A stretch of DNA of 64,000 nt from Acidobacteriota bacterium (GCA_026393985.1 JAPKZB010000004.1:86255-150254), one strand, 5' to 3'; positions 27,775 to 37,603 are shown, counted from the first letter of the stretch. The notes: a model not told the origin generated them from the letters alone. Translations and numbers: made by a program.

Positions 27775-29331
27775 ATGCGCCCCGTGCTCCTGTTGGTAGC
27801 CCTCTCCGCCCTCCTCCCCGCCCAACCCAACACCCTCACCCCCGCCGAAATCCAGGCCGGTTGGCAGCTCCTGTTCAACGGCCACTCCCTCGCCGGCTGG
27901 CGCTGGACCTCCCAATCCCCCGCCCCCACCCCCTCCTGGCAGGTCGCCGACGGCGCCCTCGTCACCACCCCCGGCCGCGGCAAACCCGTCTACCTCCTCA
28001 CCGAAGCCTCCTTCACCGACTTCGAACTCACCTTCTCGTGGCGCGCCGCCCCCGGCGCCAACTCCGGCATCAAGTACCGCATCCAGTCCCTCACCGAAAA
28101 AGACCGCCTCGAACCCACCGGCCCCGAATACCAGATCACCGACGACCTCGCCAGCCCCGACTCCCTCTCCACCCCCCGCCACTCCTCCGGCGCGCTCTAC
28201 GACTACGTCGCCCCCCGCCGCTCCGCCCCCGCCGCCCCCAACGTCTGGCACCAGGCCCGCATCCTCGTCCACGGCCTCCACGTCGAACACTGGCTCGACG
28301 GCGAAAAAATCATCGACGTCGACCTCGACTCCCCCGCCGCCGCAGCCTCCTTCGCCCAAAGCAAACGCACCGAAAGCAAAGTCACCCTCCGCCGCCAGGC
28401 CCGCCGCCTCTCCCCCCTCGCCCTCCAGATCCACGACGGCGTCGTCGCCTTCCGCGACCTCAAAATCCGCCCCCTCCCCCTCACCGCCCAACTCGCCGTC
28501 TCTCAGCTCGCCGCTACCATCGGCGCCAACGCCCTCGCCGGCGACCACCGCGCCGGCTACAACGGCGTCTTCGCCCTCTCCACCCCCACCCGCCCCGCCA
28601 ACCCCTTCGTCCCCGCCTACGCCGGCCTCAACCTCGAACACTACTTCGACGGCCGCCCCCGCCCCACCGACCCCCGCGTCTTCTTCGAACCCCGCCACGC
28701 CCCCATGGCCCTCCGCCAGCTCTCTCCCGCCGCCGCCGAACTCACCCAGGGCCCCACCCCCGTCTTCGGCGTCGCCAGCACCACCCGCTTTGAACTCAAA
28801 GAGCCCTACTATCTCGACATCGCCTACCGCGCCACCCCCACCCACACGAACTTCACCAACAACTTCCTCGGCATCTTCTGGGCCTCCTATATGAATGCGC
28901 CCGAGGACAAGAGCATCTACTTCCGCGGCCCCCAGGGACAGTGGCGCCAGTTCGCCACCCAGCTGCACGGCCGCGATGCGACGATTCTCGCCGCGGACGC
29001 CCCGCCCCCGCCCGCTGCGACGGAGGACCCCGCCTCGCTCTTCCGCAATCTCTCCCCCCTCCGCTACGCCGAGCCGTTTTTCTACGGCCGCCTCGGCGAC
29101 ATGGTGCTGATTTACATCTTCCGACCCAACCCGTATCTCCGCTTCGCCCAGTCTCCCTCCGGCGGCGGCAACACCCCCGCCGGCGACGACACCAACCCCG
29201 CCTGGGACTTCCAACTCGTCATCCCCAACCCCGAAGCCAACCGCACTTACCCCCTCGACCTCCGCGTCGTCTACAAACCCTGGGCCGGCCGCGCCGATGT
29301 CCTCCGCGAAGTGAAAAACTACCTCCCCTAA
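27775..29331 (+). CDS. 3-keto-disaccharide hydrolase (DUF1080) domain protein with extra C-terminal domain
   Basis: A 518-residue exported protein. Residues about 20-220 form the DUF1080 fold (LLFNGHSLAGWRW, FTDFELTFSWRAAPGANSGIKYRI, GPEYQITDD, HDGVVAFRDLKIRPL). The C-terminal ~270 residues form a second domain seen alongside DUF1080 enzymes in Planctomycetes and Acidobacteria (LDIAYRATPTHTNFTNNFLGIFWASYM, SIYFRGPQGQWRQFATQL, PEPFFYGRLGDMVLIY-like stretch), whose function I do not know. The C-skew lessens after about 28.9 kb. A 57-nt decayed copy of its HDGVV region lies at 30683-30741. Confidence 0.8.
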   Translation: MRPVLLLVALSALLPAQPNTLTPAEIQAGWQLLFNGHSLAGWRWTSQSPAPTPSWQVADGALVTTPGRGKPVYLLTEASFTDFELTFSWRAAPGANSGIKYRIQSLTEKDRLEPTGPEYQITDDLASPDSLSTPRHSSGALYDYVAPRRSAPAAPNVWHQARILVHGLHVEHWLDGEKIIDVDLDSPAAAASFAQSKRTESKVTLRRQARRLSPLALQIHDGVVAFRDLKIRPLPLTAQLAVSQLAATIGANALAGDHRAGYNGVFALSTPTRPANPFVPAYAGLNLEHYFDGRPRPTDPRVFFEPRHAPMALRQLSPAAAELTQGPTPVFGVASTTRFELKEPYYLDIAYRATPTHTNFTNNFLGIFWASYMNAPEDKSIYFRGPQGQWRQFATQLHGRDATILAADAPPPPAATEDPASLFRNLSPLRYAEPFFYGRLGDMVLIYIFRPNPYLRFAQSPSGGGNTPAGDDTNPAWDFQLVIPNPEANRTYPLDLRVVYKPWAGRADVLREVKNYLP

Positions 29332-30048
29332 CCCGCCCGAGATTTCCTGGAAATCGACCTTTACAAACTACCCCCTTTGTCGTAATTCATCAGCGCAGCA
29401 ATCGTGATTTACGAGCGCCGGACCGACCCTCCGCCCGCCCTTTCTCTCCGTCGCTGCGCAGGGCCTTGCAAAAATTGGTTTACGTATGGGCGTACTGGCC
29501 ACCAGCGCCGGGTTCTTTCGAGTGATGGCCTAAGTTCCCTGTGGTTCGGTAATGCGTGCGTATTCAATACCGATTTGCTGCGGACATCACGGCGTCGTCC
29601 CAATTGCACCGGCCCGCCCATCGACCTGCGTTTTCGGTTTGCATCCGCAAGCGGTTCACGCGCGCCCGGCCAACCAGCCCAATCGTCACCCTCCGGTTCC
29701 GGCATCGCCCCCAACCTTCGCTGGACCAAATACGTCATCGACGGCTTCGGTCGCAACCTCGAAGTCACCAAATGGCTACCCGTACTCCATGTTTCCATGC
29801 CCAACTCCACCTACACCGCGCCATTCCACCGGGCTACCTACTCTTTACGAGCACGGCGGCACGACGGTGGAAACCATCGACCCGAAGGGCAAATGGAAGA
29901 AGTTTGCAATCGACGCCCTCGGCAGCCGGATTCGCGTCTGGGAACCCCACCCCGGCAAAGGACTGAACCCGGACACCGTCAACCTAGTCCACGCCCCCGC
30001 GATTCGCCACGAACAGCTCCACCGCCACCCGCAAGCAAGGACTACAAA
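29332..30048 (+). pseudogene. decayed RHS-repeat gene remnant
   Basis: No intact gene exists in this 717-nt stretch, but two adjacent frames encode RHS/YD-repeat wording. Frame one gives TKYVIDGFGRNLEVTKW at about 29722-29775. Frame two gives TLYEHGGTTVETIDPKG and then KWKKFAIDALGSRIRVWEP at about 29841-29943. These match the cycle Y-E-Y-D-G-x-T-V-T-x-x-D-P-x-G-K-W-K-x-x-x-x-D-A-x-G-x-x-x-x-V of RHS proteins (family knowledge). A frameshift separates the pieces near 29780-29840; the rest of the stretch is unreadable. RHS proteins are often polymorphic toxins or surface proteins, so this may be a toxin-gene scar. Confidence 0.6.
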
Positions 30049-30540
30049 CTAGTCCAATTCGGCGAAAAGCGCGTCCAGCGGCACCGCCACATCGCCCGCC
30101 GACAGAGCGGTCGCCACCCGCACGGGCTCGCTGCCGGAGTGATATTCCCAAGCCGTCCGCTTTTCCGGATCAATCACCCAGCAATACGGAACACCCCAAG
30201 CGTGGTAATCCTCGCACTTGGCAAGCATCGCGCCCAGTCGGTCACCGGGCGACAGGATCTCGCAACAGAGCCGAACGGGCTCCGTCGGATAAGAGCCAGG
30301 AAACGCGTCCCCCGCGATTACGTCTGGAACAAGGTACGTCCTCTCGGAGATCCGCACCGTTACTTCCGCATAAGCCCGCCACCCCTGCGCCCGCAGCAGA
30401 ACTTGCAAGGCAAACTGAATGATCGCATGCAGCTTCGTGGGCCTCGCCTTTGCCGTCACCACCCCGTCCCGGTATTCTCCAGTAGGTTTCTTGCTCGATC
30501 GCAAGAACTCTTCCACCGTCGTCAGAACCGCGACGCTCAT
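30049..30540 (-). CDS. Uma2 family (DUF820) putative endonuclease
   Basis: A 163-residue protein of the Uma2/DUF820 family, a PD-(D/E)XK nuclease fold. Signatures are TVEEFLRSSKKPTGEYRDGVV, VRISERTYLVPDVIAGDAFP (the Asp in VPDVI is the metal ligand), then LCCEILSPGDRLGAMLAKCEDYHAWGVPYCWVIDPEKRTAWEY, where E-I-L-S-P takes the place of the E-x-K pair. Many copies occur per genome in cyanobacteria and Acidobacteria; function is unresolved. It sits between two decayed fragments, suggesting a rearranged stretch. Confidence 0.88.
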   Translation of the reverse strand: MSVAVLTTVEEFLRSSKKPTGEYRDGVVTAKARPTKLHAIIQFALQVLLRAQGWRAYAEVTVRISERTYLVPDVIAGDAFPGSYPTEPVRLCCEILSPGDRLGAMLAKCEDYHAWGVPYCWVIDPEKRTAWEYHSGSEPVRVATALSAGDVAVPLDALFAELD

Positions 30541-30926
30541 GACCTCAGTCTACCCCAATCCTCCCACCCCCAACCTTCCAATATCGCCCCAATATCGCCA
30601 AGGAAACACTCCTTTTCTAACCTGCCTCATCCCATCGGAAAACCCTTCTCGCCGTTTGCTCTACACCACTCGCCACTTCCCCCTCGCCCTCCATCTCCAC
30701 GACGGCGTCGTCACCTTCCGCGACCTCAAAATCCACCCCACCGCCACTCCTCTTCGAAATCCAGGCCCTCTTCAGGCACCCTGCCCCATTTGAGCCTCCC
30801 CGCCTCCCTGCCCTCCTACCATCCACCCCACACAATCAAACACTTAGCCGCCCGACCCACTCTGGCATCCGAATTGCCAATGAAGCTGAGACCCGACCGG
30901 TTTCGGCTCCTCTCACCAAACAATCT
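30541..30926. other. 386-nt spacer with little content
   Basis: Between the Uma2 gene and the outer-membrane-like gene. Apart from the DUF1080 fragment at 30683-30745 I see no gene; promoters for the divergent genes are probably here. Confidence 0.5.
30683..30745 (+). pseudogene. decayed DUF1080 fragment
   Basis: The 57 nt from 30683 match 28417-28473 of the DUF1080 gene at 53 positions by my hand alignment and read LALHLHDGVVTFRDLKIHP versus LALQIHDGVVAFRDLKIRP. No start, stop or remaining domain is visible around it in 30541-30926, so it is a relic of a second DUF1080 gene or of a partial duplication. Confidence 0.6.
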
Positions 30927-31631
30927 ATGAAATGGTCCGCACTCTTCCTGGCCACTCTCCTCACCGCCCACGCCCAGCAAGCCATCGTAAACATGCCCTC
31001 AGCCGACATCACCCCCAAAGGCCAGGGCTTCCTCATGCACGAAACCCAACTCCGTCCCTACCAGGCCGGGGCCTACCGTTATTGGTACGCCACCAACTTC
31101 TTCACCTATGGCGTCGGCCGCAACACCGAACTCGCCCTCACCACCTATAACGCCGGGGCTCCCAGCACCAAGAACCAGAACGTCGGCTTTGGCTTCAAAT
31201 CCGCCATCCCCCTCGCCCCGGACTCCCGCGAACGCCAGATCACCATCGGATCCATGGGCCTGTGGAACTACCGCGGCCAGGGCGTCGGCAACTTCTCCTA
31301 CGCCCACTACAGTTGGCGTCTCCCCCAGGCCCGCACCCGTCTCACCATGGGCGGCTGGTTCGGCACCGAAGAACTCTTCAAGAAGAACTCCGGCAACGTC
31401 CTCGCCGGCCTCGAACACCCCGTCAACAAACGCTTCATCCTGCTCGCCGAATGGTTCGCCGGCAACCACGATCTCGGCTTCTTCGTCCCCGGCGTACTCT
31501 TCCATCCCACCCCCCGCCAGATCGTCGTCGTCGGCTACAAGATCGCCAACAACCCCCGCAACGGCGCCGGCGGATTCGTTGTCGAGTACGGTTTCTTCTT
31601 CGGCGGCAAATCCAAGGGCGGCCATCACTGA
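30927..31631 (+). CDS. exported beta-rich protein, possibly small outer-membrane barrel
   Basis: A 234-residue protein with a signal peptide (MKWSALFLATLLTAHAQ). The body alternates short aromatic-rich strands: YRYWYATNFFTYGVG, TELALTTYNAG, RQITIGSMGLWNY, FSYAHYSWRL, RFILLAEWFAG and a C-terminal GGFVVEYGFFFGG. This pattern is what one expects of a small beta-barrel. The extreme C-terminus (GGKSKGGHH) lacks the classical terminal Phe, so membrane insertion is uncertain. I recognise no named family. Confidence 0.7.
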   Translation: MKWSALFLATLLTAHAQQAIVNMPSADITPKGQGFLMHETQLRPYQAGAYRYWYATNFFTYGVGRNTELALTTYNAGAPSTKNQNVGFGFKSAIPLAPDSRERQITIGSMGLWNYRGQGVGNFSYAHYSWRLPQARTRLTMGGWFGTEELFKKNSGNVLAGLEHPVNKRFILLAEWFAGNHDLGFFVPGVLFHPTPRQIVVVGYKIANNPRNGAGGFVVEYGFFFGGKSKGGHH

Positions 31632-31726
31632 CGCGTCATCCTATGTGTCACGATCCCGACCACCCGCTCCCCGCCCCCACCTTTGAGCCCGAAACGCCAA
31701 TTTGATAAAGTGTCCCCCAGATTCCC

Positions 31727-34235
31727 GTGCGCACCAAACCTCTCCTCCTCGCCCTGTGGGTCGCCGCCTCCCTCCCCGCCGCCGGCGCCGTCCGCGTTGA
31801 AATCTTCGAAGACCTCGCCCCCACCCGCGACCTCCAACTCCCCACCGCCACCCCCGTCGACGCCTACTCCGAACCCGCCTTCGCCTTTCCCCACACCCCC
31901 ACCAAATTCACCCCCACCGCCGCCCCCGCCGACCGCTCCACCCCCTTCTACCTCCGCGCCACCTACCAACGCTCCTTCCCCGCCGGCACCTACCAGTTCC
32001 GCCTCCGCGCCCGCGGCGCCGCCCGCCTCTCCATCGACGGCAAACTCGTCGCCTCCACCAAACCCCAAAAACCCAACACCTCCAGCGACGACCCCGTCCC
32101 CCAACCCGTCGAACGCGGCAACACCCCCCTCCGCCCCGCCGCCTACCCCCACCAGGACCAAACCGTCACCCTCGAACTCTCCCCCGGCCCTCACTCCTTC
32201 GAACTCATCGCCGCCGTCGGCGGCAAAGGCCTCTACCCCTCCACCGGCGAACTCGCCGTCAGCCTCGCCCGCCCCGGCGAACTCGACCGCCTCCTCGGCC
32301 CCGACAACGCCCCCCTTCTCACCGACGCCGCCTGGGAATCCTACGTCGCCGCCTCCTTCGCCCGCCACACCGCCGCCGACCGCGATCGCCGCCGCGCCGC
32401 CAGCCGCGAAGTCGCCGCCGCCTGGAACCAACGCCACCTCTCCCTCCGCAACCGCCTCACCCCGCCCACCCCCGGCGCTTCCCCCGGCGCCTCCATAGAC
32501 GCCTTCCTCGACGCCAAACTCCGCGCCGCCTCCGTCCCCCCCGCGCCCCCCCTCTCCGACCTCGAATTCCTCCGCCGCGTCACCCTCGACACCACCGGCC
32601 TCATCCCCACCCCCGCCCAAGTCCAGGCCTTCCTCCGCGACCAACCCGCCACCCGCCGCGCCAACGCCATCGAACGCCTCCTCCAGGACCCCTCCTGGGC
32701 CGACCATTGGGTCGCCTACTGGCAGGACGTCCTCGCCGAAAATCCCGGCATCCTCAAGCCCGATCTCAACAACACCGGCCCCTTCCGCTGGTGGATGCAC
32801 GACGCCTTCTCCGACAACATCCCCTTCGATCGCTTCGTCGCCGAACTCGTCCAGATGGACGGCTCCCCCACCCTCGGCGGCCCCGCCTCCTTCGGCCTCG
32901 CCACCCTCAACGACGCCCCCATGGCCGCCAAAGCCGACATCATCGGCCAAGCCTTCCTCGGCCAAAAACTCAGCTGCGCCCGCTGCCACGACGCCCCCTT
33001 CCACCCTTATAAGCAACAGGATCTCTTCTCCATGGCCGCCATGCTCAACGGCGGCGCCGTCAAACTCCCCGTCACCAGCACCGTGCCCCAGGGCGAGGGC
33101 GGCCGCAAGCCCAACGTCGTCTCCGCCCTCAAACCCGGCGAAACCATCGCCCCCGCCTGGCCCTTCGCCAAACTCGCCGCCCACGCCGCCACCGGCGACC
33201 TCCCCCCCTCGAACTCGCCAGAAACCCGCCGCGAACTCGCCGCCTACCTCGTCTCCCCCGAAAACGAACGCTTCGCCCAGGTCATCGCCAACCGCGTCTG
33301 GCGCCGCTACATGGGCATCGGCATCTTCGAACCCGTCGACGACTGGGCCCGCGGCCGCGCCTCCCACCCCGAACTCCTCGCCTTCCTCGCCCAGCAGTTC
33401 GCCTACTCCGGCTACGACCTCAAACATCTCGCCCGCCTCATCCTCAACTCCCGCGCCTACCAGCGCCGCGCCGTCGGCACCCCCGCCGACCAATTGAACT
33501 CCGCCAAACGCCTCTTCGCCGGCCCCGCCCACCGCAACCTCACCGCCGAACAGCTCGTCGACTCCCTCCACCTCGCCGCCGGCAAAACCTTCGACTGCGA
33601 ACCCATGAACCTCAACCCCGCCGGCGACCGCACCGCCAAGCAGTTCCTCGACCTCGGCAGCCCCACCCGCGCCTGGATGATGACCGCCCTCTCCAACGAA
33701 CGCGACCGCCCCGCCCTCGCCCTCCCCATCGCCCAGTCCATCGTCGACGTCATGACCACCTACGGCTGGCGCCAGTCCCGCCAAAGCCCAGCCACCGACC
33801 GCGACGACGCCCCCTCCCCCATGCAAACCCTCATCCTCGCCAACGGCGTCCTCGGCACCCGCATGGCCCGCCTCTCCGACGACTCCTGGTTCACCGCCCG
33901 CGCCCTCGCCGCCCCCCGCCCCGAAACCCTCATCGACGAAACCTTCCTCCGCATCCTCTCCCGCCCGCACGCAGTTCGCCAACCTCCTCACCCCCGTCTT
34001 CGCCAACCGCATCGTCGCCGGCGCCCCCGTCCGCGCCTCCCGCCGCGAAACCGACGGCCGCGTCTCCTGGTCCAACCACCTCAGCGCCGAAGCCAGCCTC
34101 ATCCGCATGGAAGAGGAGCGCAAGCTCCGCTTCGGCGACCAGCCCACCGCCCGGCTCACCAAAGAGTTCCGCGAACGCTACGAAGACATGCTCTGGGCCC
34201 TCATGAATTCGCCCGAGTTTGCCATGGTGCCCTAA
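31727..34235 (+). CDS. DUF1549/DUF1553 (planctomycete cytochrome-like) protein with apparent frameshift
   Basis: GTG start at 31727 with a signal peptide. Order: a PA14-like beta domain (about 20-180), DUF1549 (about 260-440) with the haem-type C-x2-C-H motif in SCARCHDAPFHPY, then DUF1553 (about 500-830; RVWRRYMGIGIFEPVDDW, LILNSRAYQRR). The frame is lost at about 33955-33970: in the original frame the protein turns into Arg/Pro-rich nonsense. The family-like end (TQFANLLTPVFANRIVAG ... YEDMLWALMNSPEFAMVP) lies in another frame, closing at TAA 34233. So the gene is either broken or carries a base-call error. Its TAA overlaps the ATG of the DUF1501 gene. Confidence 0.85.
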
Positions 34236-35473
34236 TGCTGCTCACCCGCCGCGCTTTTACCCAAATGGCGGCCGCCGCCGCCCTCCCCAAGGGCAAGGCC
34301 GACGCCTGCATCCTCCTCTGGCTCGGCGGCGGCGCCGCCCAGATCGATACCTTCGACCCCAAACGCCGCGGCGACGGCAAAAAGGTCCCCGGGTCGTACT
34401 ACAACGCCATCAACACCGCCATCCGCGGCGTCCAACTCACCGAGCACCTCGCCAAAACCGCCCCCCTGCTCGACCGCTGCGTCCTCCTCCGCTCCATCAC
34501 CCACTCCATCGTCAGCGAGCACGCCGCCGCCGCCAACCTCGTCCATACCGGTCGCATGCCCTCCGGCACCCTCCAGTACCCCTCCATCGGCTCCGTCGTC
34601 TCCCACCAACTCGGCCCCAAGACCGAGGAGGTGCCGAGCTACGTCGTCATGGGCTACCCCAACATCACCCGCGACCCCGGCTTCCTCGGCGCCAAGTACG
34701 GCTACATCTACCTCACCCAGGTCGACATCGGCCCCAACGGCCTCGTCCGCCCCCCCGACGTCGACGCCTCCCGCCAGGATCGCCGCGAAACCCTCCTCGC
34801 CGCCCTCCGCGAAGGCCACCAGCAGCGCCACCCCGCCGACCCCGTCGTCCAGGCCCAGGCCGACGTCTCCCGCCAGGCCTTCCGCCTCGCCGGCCCCCGG
34901 TTTCTCAACGTGTTCGACCTCAACCGCGAAAGCGCCACCCTGCGCCAGGCCTACGGCAGCGAGTTCGGCCAGCGCTGCCTCCTCGCCCGCCGTCTCGTCC
35001 AGTCCGGTGTCCGCTTCGTCGAGGTGTCCTACAATCTCAACTTCCTGAACGGCAGCGGCTGGGACACGCACAACGACGGCCAGCGGAACCAGCACCTCCT
35101 GATCCAGGACCTCGACCAGTCCTTCGCCACGCTCCTCCAGGATCTCGAACGCAACCGCCTGCTCGACACGACCCTGGTAGTGATCGCCACCGAGTTTGGC
35201 CGTCCCCCGGAGTTCGACGCGGGAGGCGGCCGCGGTCATCAATCGGAAGCGTTCAGCGTTCTGCTCGCCGGTGGCGGGTTGAAGACGGGCCAGGCGATCG
35301 GCACGACGGATGAGTTGAGCAAGCGGGTGGTGGACCGCCCCGTCACGGTCCCCGACCTCCACGCCACCATCCACCGCGCCCTCGGCATCGACCCCCACAA
35401 AAACCTCTACGCCGGCGACCGCCCCGTCCCCATCACCGACCAGGGCAAACCCGTCACCGAAGCCTTCTCCTGA
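34235..35473 (+). CDS. DUF1501 protein
   Basis: A 412-residue DUF1501 protein, the usual partner of DUF1549/1553 proteins. It starts MLLTRRAFTQMAAAAALP, with an Arg-Arg leader suggesting Tat export. Visible family features are LWLGGGAAQIDTFDPK, GVQLTEHLAKTAPLLDRCVLLRS, the SEHAAAANLVHTGRMP region, and VVIATEFGRPPEFDAGGGRGHQ near 320. The fold is alkaline-phosphatase-like; the substrate is unknown. Because of the frameshift upstream, the open frame runs from 31727 straight into this gene, which would mislead automatic callers into one 1248-residue protein. Confidence 0.87.
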   Translation: MLLTRRAFTQMAAAAALPKGKADACILLWLGGGAAQIDTFDPKRRGDGKKVPGSYYNAINTAIRGVQLTEHLAKTAPLLDRCVLLRSITHSIVSEHAAAANLVHTGRMPSGTLQYPSIGSVVSHQLGPKTEEVPSYVVMGYPNITRDPGFLGAKYGYIYLTQVDIGPNGLVRPPDVDASRQDRRETLLAALREGHQQRHPADPVVQAQADVSRQAFRLAGPRFLNVFDLNRESATLRQAYGSEFGQRCLLARRLVQSGVRFVEVSYNLNFLNGSGWDTHNDGQRNQHLLIQDLDQSFATLLQDLERNRLLDTTLVVIATEFGRPPEFDAGGGRGHQSEAFSVLLAGGGLKTGQAIGTTDELSKRVVDRPVTVPDLHATIHRALGIDPHKNLYAGDRPVPITDQGKPVTEAFS

Positions 35474-35645
35474 CCCCCGGCCCCGGCCATCCGCCCCACG
35501 CGACCGAGGCATCCCGCCCGCCCTTGCCGAACCCGGCAATCCGCTTCCAAACACGGGCCGCCCACCGCGCCACCCGCCACAAGCAGTTCCCCGGAGCCGC
35601 CGCCCGTGATTTCTGTACCGATTCAGTCGACTCCGGTCAGGCAGT

Positions 35646-36329
35646 TCAAAGAGATCTAGCCACCGCCCACATAACCCAGAGCAAGGCAACTCCCACCCCT
35701 GAGAGAGCTGTCTGATAAACGCCCGTTGGCCGATGCCGAACGACCAAATTTTGCGATCGATCCCACGTAGTTGAACCGGTGCTGATCAGAGTGGATCGAG
35801 CGGAACGGAGAGTAATTAGCATCACCAGCGGCAGGCCAAGAGCTAATCCCTTGAGCCACACCTTGAATTCCCGTTGGAGTGCGGCACGGATGCCGATAGG
35901 AGCAAGATCTGCGCCAAGAACCCGAACACCAAAGAACCACTTACCCAGAGTACATCCGGTCAGCCCAATCAAGATCGCATCCAACGGAATGGCGAAAAAA
36001 GACGCAAAGAGACTACTCATAATTTTGTTCTCTGACGCGTACCCCAAGAATCGCTCTGCCACCTTTTCGTCGATGAATGCCCACAGTGAAGCAACAATCA
36101 GCCCAGTAATCGAACCGTTGAGGGAGAGGTCAAGCGATCGAGCAAAGTATCGCCGCCATGGATGTGGTGAGTCGTCCGCCCAACTGACCGAGTTCGTCTC
36201 GGACTGTGCAACAAAGGATACTTTTGCGACTTCCGGCACGTAACCGGCACTCACGGCTCCAACACCCGCACTGCCAACGAAGCCACTGCTGTCCGGAGCA
36301 GCGGGCAACAGTTCACGCGGATCCTGCAC
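35646..36329 (-). CDS. RDD family membrane protein
   Basis: A 227-residue protein with a ~50-residue soluble lead, then the RDD core: RRYFARSLDLSL (the R-x-x-A-R-x-x-D pattern), two membrane helices, GCTLGKWFFGVRVL and a final helix (GVGVALLWVMWAV). RDD proteins are small membrane proteins, some linked to ion exchange; function unknown here. Base composition from this gene to 41.2 kb is more mixed than in the flanking C-rich tracts, suggesting a different history. Confidence 0.82.
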   Translation of the reverse strand: MQDPRELLPAAPDSSGFVGSAGVGAVSAGYVPEVAKVSFVAQSETNSVSWADDSPHPWRRYFARSLDLSLNGSITGLIVASLWAFIDEKVAERFLGYASENKIMSSLFASFFAIPLDAILIGLTGCTLGKWFFGVRVLGADLAPIGIRAALQREFKVWLKGLALGLPLVMLITLRSARSTLISTGSTTWDRSQNLVVRHRPTGVYQTALSGVGVALLWVMWAVARSL

Positions 36330-36392
36330 GACATCAAGCGCGCAGCCCCGACGCGAAATGTGACTGAACGGCTATAGGCAAGCTCAGCAAAG

Positions 36393-37586
36393 CTAGTGGT
36401 GACCGCTTGCTGGAACCGCTGCTCGGATCCGCCGGAAGGGCTGCCATTGTCCTTTGCTGAATGAGCGGAGCAGCCACTCATCCGGGCCGAGCAGGAACCA
36501 GCGGGGGTAGTAAACGCTGACGATCCCTTGCACGAGGAACCAACCGGCCGCGATCAAAAACAAGTGTGCCGGTCCGAAGCGTCCCAGTTGGCCCAAACCC
36601 CAACCGCAGAAGAGGAAGCAACCGAAGAGATTCTGACAAAAGTAGTTGCTTAGGGAGAGGCGTCCGGCACTCTCGAGCGGAGCCGTGTGTGCCGGCCAGC
36701 GGAAGTGTAGCCAGGCCAGTCCATACAGATAGGCAAACGACAGACAGACGGCGGAGGCGGGACTAAGAGCAATCGAGAAAAACCCCACCCAAATGCCGAC
36801 CGACCGATCCGTGACGGCAAAGGCGAAGAGCAAGTTGGCAGGCAGACCGATAGCCAAACACATTCGGGCACGGCTGCCGTGCCGGCTTAAGAATTCGGAG
36901 ATGTCTTCAAAGGCGCCCGTCTTGGCAGCAGCAAGTCCCCAGCAGAACATGCCAAAAGCCGGCAGCCAGTTTGTGATCGCCAGAAAAGGCAGAACAAGCA
37001 GAAGGTCACCAGCCCGTTGAATCGCCCCCTGCCAAAAGGAACCAGCGTAAGCCTTTGTTGCCTGCTCCAGAATCTCCTTCGAAGGGGAAAGATCGTCGCC
37101 GCCCATGGCAACAATTGCGCAGCCGTAAATGAGGATGGCCAGCAGAAAAGCGCCCAGGCCCATGCGCCAAAGTCTGCGCGGTGGGGACCACCGCACCTTG
37201 AGCAGCAAAACCCCAAGCAGAGCATAGGAAGTCAAGATGTCACCCACGAAGAGAAAAACGCCGTCCAACAGGCCAAAGGCGAACAGCCCAGTGAGGCGGC
37301 GCCGGAAGGCTTGGATCTTCGATGGCTCTTCTCGTTCAGACTCGATTTGCAAACCAAAGCTATAGCCGAATACGAACGAAAAGAGGAGATAGAACTTGAG
37401 TTGGAAGAGTGCGGAAACGAGGAGGGTCACGAAACGGTCGATCCAGCCGAGCGAGGCCAGTTGCGGTTCGTGATAGATGGTGTTCGCCATGAAGGGCAGA
37501 TTGACTACGAAGATGCCAAAGAGGCCAAAGCCGCGAATCAGATCCAAAAGGCGAAGCCTGGGTGCAGTTCTTATCTTGGTTGACAA
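36393..37586 (-). CDS. DUF418 family membrane protein
   Basis: A 397-residue polytopic membrane protein. The opening RLRLLDLIRGFGLFGIFVVNLPFM is the DUF418 signature, as is the late GRLSLSNYFCQNLFGCFLF followed by FLVQGIVSVYYPRWFLLGPDEWLLRSF. The start is a TTG at 37586 with GAAAGGGA about seven bases upstream. Role unknown; some members are proposed transporters. It diverges from a TetR gene across only 31 nt, so it is the likely target of that regulator. Confidence 0.88.
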   Translation of the reverse strand: MSTKIRTAPRLRLLDLIRGFGLFGIFVVNLPFMANTIYHEPQLASLGWIDRFVTLLVSALFQLKFYLLFSFVFGYSFGLQIESEREEPSKIQAFRRRLTGLFAFGLLDGVFLFVGDILTSYALLGVLLLKVRWSPPRRLWRMGLGAFLLAILIYGCAIVAMGGDDLSPSKEILEQATKAYAGSFWQGAIQRAGDLLLVLPFLAITNWLPAFGMFCWGLAAAKTGAFEDISEFLSRHGSRARMCLAIGLPANLLFAFAVTDRSVGIWVGFFSIALSPASAVCLSFAYLYGLAWLHFRWPAHTAPLESAGRLSLSNYFCQNLFGCFLFCGWGLGQLGRFGPAHLFLIAAGWFLVQGIVSVYYPRWFLLGPDEWLLRSFSKGQWQPFRRIRAAVPASGHH

Positions 37587-37603
37587 GTGAGATCCCTTTC
37601 AAT

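Noticed and set aside
29404..30930. A 508-codon plus-strand frame across the RHS scar and the Uma2 gene.
   Set aside because: Only about 20 codons of it are RHS-like; the rest is antisense to Uma2 and non-coding sequence.
36000..36330. Search for CRISPR arrays, tRNA or rRNA genes throughout, prompted by island boundaries.
   Set aside because: No regularly spaced repeats and no cloverleaf or T-loop consensus were recognised by eye; a program would be needed to exclude short ones.
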